Origin: a virus
Length of the DNA: 20,254 nucleotides
IMG/VR virus record: IMGVR_UViG_3300023087_000142
Coordinates: 1 to 20,254 of that record
Strand: one strand, 5' to 3'
Shown: positions 15,119-20,254 of the stretch, in pieces
How the letters are laid out: each line of letters starts with the position of its first letter
How positions within the stretch are numbered: the first letter of the stretch is position 1
Translations under genes and position numbers: made by a program
The notes under the pieces: model-generated
Told to the model about the DNA's origin: nothing
The model's database searches: none
Seen by the model: the letters and a program-made list of their open reading frames with translations, nothing else

Positions 15119-16375
15119 TTACTTGTCCCATGCCTTTGCTGCGGTAAAGTTGTTATAACTAAATTCCATTCTATCTACAAGTTTCACAGCATTAGTTCCA
15201 GTGTGGTCAATTGCAACATATCCCTCTGGATTTGTTACTTTATAACCATTATCAGTTCTAACAAAAATATCCGTCATTTGTTTAATACTATTTAGTTTAT
15301 TTACGATTAGAGTTTTAGCTGCAATCATTTCTTCCATAAAGTCAACTATCGCATATACAACCGAATCTAACTTGATTAGTTTTTTGACCAATTCATCTCT
15401 TAATTCTTCTTTTATTTGACGTGATTTTTCTGTTTTCAATTTGGAAATTATCTTATTATCAAAATAATTTTTGACATACATTGAATAATCAAAGTTTTTC
15501 AAATTTTTTGTCGAAATATTCTTTCCTTCTCTGATGTATGCATTCAAGAAAGTTTTGAAACTTGCACCAGACAATCCTTTCACCAATGTTTTATTCTGAA
15601 TTTCTAAAAATGAATTAAATTCATTTGCTTTGATTTTTTTGAATTTTCTACCGACAGATGAGAGTTGTCCATTAAGAGTTTTCAATTCAGATGCAGTAAA
15701 CTTAGCAGTCCCAGAAACATCTTTAAATGTTGCATCATCCATCCAAACTGAAGATGTTTTCTTGAGCCCAGAAATATTAACTCCAAATGAAGCTGTCATT
15801 CCTTGCAAATCTTTTCCTTTATATGTTGTATGCCAAACAACACCAACCTTAGATGCAGAAATTTCTTTTCCAATAGAAGAGTCTTTTTGAACAGCATATA
15901 CTAATGTATTTGGTTGAAATGTAATATAAGTTTTGCCATCCAAAGTTTTTTCTTCTCTTTCATCAGTATACATCAGGTCGCCCTGAATAACATCTTTGAT
16001 TCCCAACTTGGAAAACTCTGAAAATGCAACTTTAAATTTTGACTTTAGGTTTGGCGACAAGTCGGAAGTTGTTTCAATTTCATCTATGCTTTTATACAAC
16101 AATGGCACTGCATTAAATACAGACTTTTTTGCGACAAAAAACTTACCATCGGAAGGATCAGTACCAGCAAAAATTGCTGGAGCTCCGTCCCACTTTACGG
16201 TCATATTGATCTTAGAAGTAGCAGAACCAGATAACATATCTCTAAGGGCTCTTAAAAAGTTTACTGCGCCTCTTGCACCATTAATACCATTATTAATAAT
16301 TTCATCTTCAAGATGTTCTAGGTGTAAATTTTTACCTTCTTTTGATTCGTTTAAATGTGTTCTAAAACTTTTCAT
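15119..16375 (-). CDS. KxDG nucleotidyltransferase-like protein (RNA/DNA ligase-like) with capsid-targeting-like N-terminus
   Basis: The 418-residue protein starts MKSFRTHLNES and has an N-terminal HLEHLEDEIINNGINGAR helix. Its core resembles the covalent nucleotidyltransferase (ligase/capping) superfamily: MTVKWDGAPAIFAG (58-71, K61 as the candidate nucleotide-accepting lysine in KxDG), DGKFFVAKKS (76-85), DVIQGDLMYTD (128-138, position of motif III), TFQPNTLVYAVQ (152-163, like motif IIIa) and VGVVWHTTYKG (177-187). The motif IV/V lysine-rich blocks are not clear, and motif III has D instead of the common E, so activity is uncertain. From memory this is a conserved family in marine T4-like phages, without an assigned function. 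It overlaps its upstream neighbour by one base and abuts the P-loop kinase gene. Confidence 0.78.
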   Translation of the reverse strand: MKSFRTHLNESKEGKNLHLEHLEDEIINNGINGARGAVNFLRALRDMLSGSATSKINMTVKWDGAPAIFAGTDPSDGKFFVAKKSVFNAVPLLYKSIDEIETTSDLSPNLKSKFKVAFSEFSKLGIKDVIQGDLMYTDEREEKTLDGKTYITFQPNTLVYAVQKDSSIGKEISASKVGVVWHTTYKGKDLQGMTASFGVNISGLKKTSSVWMDDATFKDVSGTAKFTASELKTLNGQLSSVGRKFKKIKANEFNSFLEIQNKTLVKGLSGASFKTFLNAYIREGKNISTKNLKNFDYSMYVKNYFDNKIISKLKTEKSRQIKEELRDELVKKLIKLDSVVYAIVDFMEEMIAAKTLIVNKLNSIKQMTDIFVRTDNGYKVTNPEGYVAIDHTGTNAVKLVDRMEFSYNNFTAAKAWDK

Positions 16376-17703
16376 TAGTATAACTTTCCAAATGGGCCGA
16401 ACATTGGGCCTTTTTTCTGTGCCATAAAAAATAAATCCCTTATAAACTCTTTTCTTCTAGATAATGATAAATTTGCTATAATATATGCAAAACATACGAT
16501 TTGAGATATAACAACATTATCTTTACTTCTTCCTTTTGACCAAGATTCTTCAAGTTGGTCTACAAATTTATCTAAATTTCCATCAATTGTAAAAAGTGTT
16601 TTATTTCTTTTTATAACCGATATTTTATTTTCAAAATCTTTCCTATCAAACTTCATATAATGAGTGTGTTCTGGCATCAAGTATCCATCTTTTTTTAATT
16701 CAAGTTTCAACATATCTTTTGGAACTTTTCCTAAAAACGCAGCAGCTCCAGTTCCAACAAACTCATATGTGATGTTTCCAATTTGAGCCTGATTGCTTTT
16801 TACTCCCATACGATAAGTTTTGTTTTGGTATTTTACTTCTAATTGACTAGTAACCGAAGTAAAAGACTTTGTTTTTTCATTATATGGAATATTTAAAAGA
16901 AACTTTGAATAGTCTACAGAACTTTCTTTAGTAGAAGATTTTAAATTTATTAAATCATAATTTAATTTTTTTCCATCATTCTTTTTCAAAGAAATACCAA
17001 CAATGTCTGTATTATTATACGCAGAAACTAATATGGCATTACACTCTTGAATACTAACCGCTTCATTTAACATCGCTTCGTATTTTTTATAAGCAGACGA
17101 CCTTAAAAGCCATATATCAGCAGGATTCCACGAATCTTTCTTTGCAATATCAAACTTACTATTTACTAATTTTGATATATAATCCATAAATCCACCATCA
17201 CGATTATAAACATCAAATGTACTATTGGGTAGTTTGGTTTCTTTTTCGATTTGATTAAATTGCAATTCAAACGAATTATACCAAGACTTTTCATATGGAA
17301 GATTGGGATATATTTCTAAGAGTGTCGGAAGCAATTGGTCGAATTTCTTGTAATTTTTTGTTTTACTAGATAATAATTCTTCAAATATTTTAAGAGTAAT
17401 TAATTCTTGTTGTTGAGTAGTAGGAGCATTACTACTTGGATTAGATCCATTTCCAAATTTAAGAGATATTCCTATATATTTTTTCTTATATGAATTTATA
17501 TCGACCATATTCTTAAAATCATTAAGAATCTTTGCGTTTCCGAATCCTGCGCTACCTGTCTCTATTGTAATAAATTCATCAAAAGATTTTCCAAAGTTCG
17601 ATTTCATTTCTTCGAATAATGAAACCAAAACTTTTTCTTTACTCATTACCACCCCAAGATCTTTTATATCTTGGGATGATTTTGGTCTATAATTATAAGC
17701 CAT
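16375..17703 (-). CDS. Conserved phage protein with nuclease-like GISLK motifs
   Basis: The 442-residue protein is unnamed. Seen features: ITIETGSAGFGNAKILNDFK (46-65), a first YIGISLKFG (76-84), a helical middle (100-190) with YNRDGGFMDYISKLV (166-180), then DSWNPADIWLL (190-200) and a second IVGISLKK (234-241), and a C-terminal YLMPEHTHYMKFDRKDFE region. The PAD...GISLKK pair, an acid followed about 40 residues later by a strand ending in S-L-K, resembles the PD-(D/E)XK nuclease signature with Ser in place of Asp/Glu. Fold prediction would decide. It is the first gene after the late promoter at 17742. ATG 17703 lies downstream of a GGG-containing weak ribosome site. Confidence 0.75.
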   Translation of the reverse strand: MAYNYRPKSSQDIKDLGVVMSKEKVLVSLFEEMKSNFGKSFDEFITIETGSAGFGNAKILNDFKNMVDINSYKKKYIGISLKFGNGSNPSSNAPTTQQQELITLKIFEELLSSKTKNYKKFDQLLPTLLEIYPNLPYEKSWYNSFELQFNQIEKETKLPNSTFDVYNRDGGFMDYISKLVNSKFDIAKKDSWNPADIWLLRSSAYKKYEAMLNEAVSIQECNAILVSAYNNTDIVGISLKKNDGKKLNYDLINLKSSTKESSVDYSKFLLNIPYNEKTKSFTSVTSQLEVKYQNKTYRMGVKSNQAQIGNITYEFVGTGAAAFLGKVPKDMLKLELKKDGYLMPEHTHYMKFDRKDFENKISVIKRNKTLFTIDGNLDKFVDQLEESWSKGRSKDNVVISQIVCFAYIIANLSLSRRKEFIRDLFFMAQKKGPMFGPFGKLY

Positions 17704-17741
17704 GAAATGGAATTACCCTTTATATATTGAGTTAATACCAC

Positions 17742-17749
17742 TATTTATA
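17742..17749 (-). promoter_or_regulatory. T4-type late promoter ahead of the packaged-enzyme cassette
   Basis: The minus strand reads TATAAATA exactly, in the 49-nt gap before the 442-residue protein gene, with the ATG 39 nt downstream. T4 late promoters consist of this -10 element alone, recognised with the phage sigma factor gp55. Its place in one of the few intergenic gaps, at the start of an otherwise continuous gene series, supports function. Confidence 0.65.
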
Positions 17750-17752
17750 ATT

Positions 17753-18385
17753 TTACATGTAGTGTAGATATGTACCTACAATGTACTTATCATTGGATAC
17801 AGCGGGCTGAGCTTGGTGTGGATGCGTCCAAAAAGGCGGAAACACTGCGAGTCTGCCCTGTACTGGTGAGATACTTGTATTGTAATCAGGAAATACGGTC
17901 TCTCCCCCTTCCTCTACAGTATTGAGATAAAAGAAGCACACAAGAAATCTTCTTGCAGAAGCATAATCACCAACATCCGCATGATACTTGAAATCATCCT
18001 CAGAACCAGCAAAATATTTTTTCATTCTCACTTCTTCATTATGACATTGTTGAGGAAAAAATGCGATATTATTGTGTTGTCTATAACTCTCAACATATTC
18101 GGAAACTTTCCCTAAAAGTTCCATTGATAGTTCTTCAAACTTCGGATTTGCAGAAAGAAGTGCTGGATCAAAAAAATTCAATTCAGTAAAACTTCTATAT
18201 TCTGGATGTTCTGTTTTCTTATGATATTCAGAAGCCTTTTCAAACTCTTCAATAATTTCTTCACACTTTTCTGCTGACAAAACATTGTCCCATACAGAAA
18301 TCCAAGCCATGTTACCATCTGGTGGTTTAACTCTAAAAGTTTCTTGGTCTACCTCAAAATTTACTACTTCTTTTTCGTCCGTCAT
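17753..18385 (-). CDS. 2-oxoglutarate/Fe(II)-dependent oxygenase (prolyl 4-hydroxylase-like)
   Basis: The 210-residue protein has a helical N-terminal half and a C-terminal double-stranded beta-helix with the iron triad: FKYHADVG (H135, D137), EGGETVFPDY (159-168, substrate-side strand) and FWTHPHQAQPAVSNDKYIVG with H190 (or H188) as third iron ligand and K200 as the 2-oxoglutarate binding residue. Such enzymes hydroxylate proteins, nucleic acids or small molecules; they are common in marine T4-like phages and their substrates are mostly unknown. The ATG overlaps the helicase stop by 4 nt (ATGA), so it belongs to the recombination/replication unit upstream rather than to the cassette downstream. 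Confidence 0.88.
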   Translation of the reverse strand: MTDEKEVVNFEVDQETFRVKPPDGNMAWISVWDNVLSAEKCEEIIEEFEKASEYHKKTEHPEYRSFTELNFFDPALLSANPKFEELSMELLGKVSEYVESYRQHNNIAFFPQQCHNEEVRMKKYFAGSEDDFKYHADVGDYASARRFLVCFFYLNTVEEGGETVFPDYNTSISPVQGRLAVFPPFWTHPHQAQPAVSNDKYIVGTYLHYM

Positions 18386-19767
18386 AGTTTAATCTCCACT
18401 TTTCCTATCTTTTTGCTAGATTTATTAGAGAATGTTTCTCTATAAGTATTATCAGTTCTTTCCTGTATTAATTCATCCTGTGCGTCATCTTCAACATCAT
18501 ACAACCTCATTTTTGGTCTATCAATTCCAACAACAAATCTTTTATTTTCATTTGGATCATTATATCGATTCTTCAATTGTTTAATCAATATCTGTCCCAT
18601 ATCTTCAAGTTCTTCTGTTGATATTAGAGCAAACATCAAATCTGCTGTAGCAGGCAAACCAAAACTCTCAGATGTGTCAGTCAAATCAACATCACTGTTT
18701 GCATAACCACCTCTGGTCGTCTGTGTTGCAGTCACAATAGGCACATCATTTTCAACAGCAAGACCTCTTAGTTCTTCTGCAATTGATTTTATCAATGTAT
18801 ATGAGTTTGCACCAGCGCCAGGTTTAATTCTTGCAGATGCACATATATTTAGGTAATCAATATAGATAACTTTTGGTCTAAAATTCTTCTTCAAAGATAA
18901 CTCATTCAACAAGTGTCTGAAATGATTTGCATTTGCGACAGCTGTTGGATACTCTTTGATAATCATTTTACCAGTTGTCTTTTTCTTGATTCGATCAATC
19001 TTTTTATCAAATGTACCTCTTGCCATTGCAGAAACATCTTGAATGCTGGTGTTTAAAAGATTTGCATCAATTCTTTCTGCAATCTTTTCTTCTGCCATTT
19101 CACATGTAATATACAAAACATCATATCCCATTAGAAGATGGTTTGCTGCACAATCACACATAAACAGAGATTTACCAACACCAGTTCCAGCAAGTGCAAC
19201 ATTCAATGTTTTCTTTGGAAGTCCACCCTTCGTGATACGATTTAACATATCAAGATGAAATGGAATTTTTTCTTCAACTCTCTGATAAAAGTCAAATCGT
19301 TCTTCCCAATCATCAATAAAATCATGACCAATATTACTATCAAATGAAACTGCAAGAGCCTCACTCAAAATCTTTGGCATGTTTCCTTTTTCTGGAGAAT
19401 CTTCATTAATGATATTGATAGATTTCATCACCGCATTATATATAGCTCTATCTTGACACCACTTTTCAGTTGCATCCAATTGCCATTCACTATTTCTATG
19501 TTCATCTCTTTGATTATGGAGATAATTTATAAACTGAGAACATTCTGTGTAAATATTTTCAGAAACATTTATATCGTCTAAAGAAATCAATAAAGATTCT
19601 TTGGTAGGCAAATCATTATATTTTTCGATATGATTCTTAATCATATCAAAAATAATTTTATTGGATTCGGTTTGAAAATATTCTCGTTCTATAAACGGCA
19701 ATGCCTTTCTTACATAAGCATCATCCGAAAACAAACAATTCATAACAACTTGTTCAGTTAGTTCCAT
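18382..19767 (-). CDS. 41: Replicative DNA helicase, T4 gp41-like (DnaB family)
   Basis: This hexameric 5'-3' helicase unwinds the fork and recruits the gp61 primase encoded further down. At 461 residues it is close to T4 gp41 (475). The RecA-type core shows Walker A AGTGVGKS (193-200), GYDVLYITCEMAEEKIAERI (214-233), Walker B KVIYIDYLNIC (299-309), the glutamine-sensor TATQTTRGG (346-354), and a C-terminal QLKNRYNDP segment with the arginine-rich end of the family. The N-terminal domain (1-150) is divergent, as usual for gp41. The ATG lies within the end of the preceding zinc protein gene (14-nt overlap). Gene order uvsX, small gene, 41 matches T4 uvsX-40-41. Confidence 0.93.
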   Translation of the reverse strand: MELTEQVVMNCLFSDDAYVRKALPFIEREYFQTESNKIIFDMIKNHIEKYNDLPTKESLLISLDDINVSENIYTECSQFINYLHNQRDEHRNSEWQLDATEKWCQDRAIYNAVMKSINIINEDSPEKGNMPKILSEALAVSFDSNIGHDFIDDWEERFDFYQRVEEKIPFHLDMLNRITKGGLPKKTLNVALAGTGVGKSLFMCDCAANHLLMGYDVLYITCEMAEEKIAERIDANLLNTSIQDVSAMARGTFDKKIDRIKKKTTGKMIIKEYPTAVANANHFRHLLNELSLKKNFRPKVIYIDYLNICASARIKPGAGANSYTLIKSIAEELRGLAVENDVPIVTATQTTRGGYANSDVDLTDTSESFGLPATADLMFALISTEELEDMGQILIKQLKNRYNDPNENKRFVVGIDRPKMRLYDVEDDAQDELIQERTDNTYRETFSNKSSKKIGKVEIKL

Positions 19768-20080
19768 CTAATTTTTTAGCCTCTCTAAACAACCTATCGG
19801 ACTCATCTTTTAAATGTTGTGCCTGTCTTAATAAAGACTCTTTCTTTTTCTCTATATCATCTGAGCCTTTATGTAAAGACAAAGTTTTTGGTTCTTGATC
19901 TTCTGTTCCATAAACTTCTGTCCATTTGTCTTTTGGACATCTTAGATTAGCAATTTTAGCTTTGGCAGGCATAAAACATCCACAAGATTTACATACCTTT
20001 AATGTTTTTACAAACTCTTCACAAGAATTACAAATCTGCATTCTCTGTTGATATATAAAATCAGAAGCCCAAATTGCCAT
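19754..20080 (-). CDS. Zinc-binding small protein between uvsX and gene 41
   Basis: The 108-residue protein has a cysteine cluster C17-x2-C20, C30-x2-C33-x-C35 and C48 (ICNSCEEF, VCKSCGCFMPAK, LRCPKDKW), followed by a charged helical C-terminal tail (about 72-105). The CGCFMPAK...CPKDKW order is, from memory, a widespread small zinc-ribbon family in phages. It occupies the position of T4 gene 40, but no sequence relation to gp40 is visible. ATG 20080 has AGGT 6 nt upstream and overlaps the uvsX stop by one base (TAATG). Role unknown, presumably in replication or recombination by context. Confidence 0.8.
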   Translation of the reverse strand: MAIWASDFIYQQRMQICNSCEEFVKTLKVCKSCGCFMPAKAKIANLRCPKDKWTEVYGTEDQEPKTLSLHKGSDDIEKKKESLLRQAQHLKDESDRLFREAKKLDGTN

Positions 20081-20254
20081 TAGTTACCTACTCTATATTT
20101 CTTTTTCAAAAATCCATCAAATTTAGAATCTTGTAATAAAGTTTCCCAAAATTCCATATTATGTGTTTCTTTTTCACGAAACTTTTTATCGTCTACTTCT
20201 CCAGTTTCTGGATCAACCATCTGATACCATCCACCTGATTTGGATATTACACCA
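20080..20254 (-). CDS. uvsX: UvsX-like RecA recombinase, C-terminal fragment
   Basis: Only the last 57 residues are in the window; the gene runs off the right edge. The visible part reads VISKSGGWYQMVDPETGEVD, then KKFREKETHNMEFWETLLQD and a terminal FLKKKYRVGN. The IxKSGxWY block followed by FW..LL and a KKKY end is what I expect for the UvsX C-terminus, in which this region follows the DNA-binding core. Position directly upstream of the helicase, as in T4, supports it. Assignment rests on a short fragment plus context. Confidence 0.75.
   Translation of the reverse strand, partial: GVISKSGGWYQMVDPETGEVDDKKFREKETHNMEFWETLLQDSKFDGFLKKKYRVGN

Noticed and set aside
15996-16427. Open frame of 143 codons on the plus strand
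   Set aside because: Antisense to the KxDG protein and the end of its neighbour; shadow composition.
1-20254. tRNA genes, CRISPR arrays, insertion sequences, integrase or attachment sites
   Set aside because: None seen on reading both strands: no spaced direct repeats, no transposase or integrase motifs, and no cloverleaf-like GC-rich segments in the short gaps.

Overview
The window is a stretch of a T4-like (Straboviridae/Kyanoviridae-type) myovirus genome, most probably from a marine bacterial host. The DNA is clearly AT-rich, densely packed, and every gene I can support lies on the minus strand, so transcription runs from high to low coordinates. T4-type replication and recombination proteins (UvsX tail end, gp41 helicase, gp61 primase, RNase H) are mixed with genes typical of marine T4-like phages: a monomeric B12-dependent ribonucleotide reductase, a 2OG-Fe(II) oxygenase and a RuvC-type resolvase. 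Family resemblances to marine phages are from memory and were not searched. The host cannot be named from sequence alone; a SAR11-like or other low-GC marine host would fit.

Layout, in the direction of transcription. (1) 20254-17753: end of uvsX, a zinc-binding small protein, the gp41-type helicase and a 2OG oxygenase, joined by 1-14 nt overlaps. (2) 17742-12316: an exact T4-type late promoter motif (TATAAATA) followed by a tightly coupled series: a possible nuclease-like protein, a KxDG nucleotidyltransferase/ligase-like protein, a zeta/PNK-type P-loop kinase, three small proteins, and two short coiled-coil/hypothetical proteins. (3) 12319-7538: two long modular, lysine-rich proteins, one with an N-terminal nicotinamide-mononucleotide-adenylyltransferase-like domain, then a small protein with a C-terminal HeH/SAP-like domain. 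(4) 7517-5414: two conserved hypotheticals, an i-spanin/o-spanin pair and a small coiled-coil membrane protein (lysis module). (5) 5405-1: gp61-type primase behind a strong sigma70-like promoter, class II RNR, a tiny zinc ribbon protein, a RuvC-like resolvase, a conserved hypothetical, and the N-terminal two thirds of RNase H, the last two with their own sigma70-like promoters.

The most interesting part is region 2-3. Four consecutive proteins begin with a short segment resembling the capsid-targeting peptide of T4 internal proteins (MKTYQEFIAE|A): MKSFRTHLNE|S, MQSFAQFLDE|G, MKSFRQFQNIEE, and the related MDIIRIIERLRLEE|G. Two of them end in L-x-E-G, which matches the gp21-type prohead protease cleavage rule. 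The proteins carry predicted nucleotide chemistry (P-loop kinase, KxDG nucleotidyltransferase, NMNAT-like domain) fused to structural-looking modules. My working inference is a set of capsid-packaged, injected enzymes that act on nucleic acid ends or on NAD metabolism at the start of infection. This is a hypothesis from sequence pattern, not a demonstrated system.
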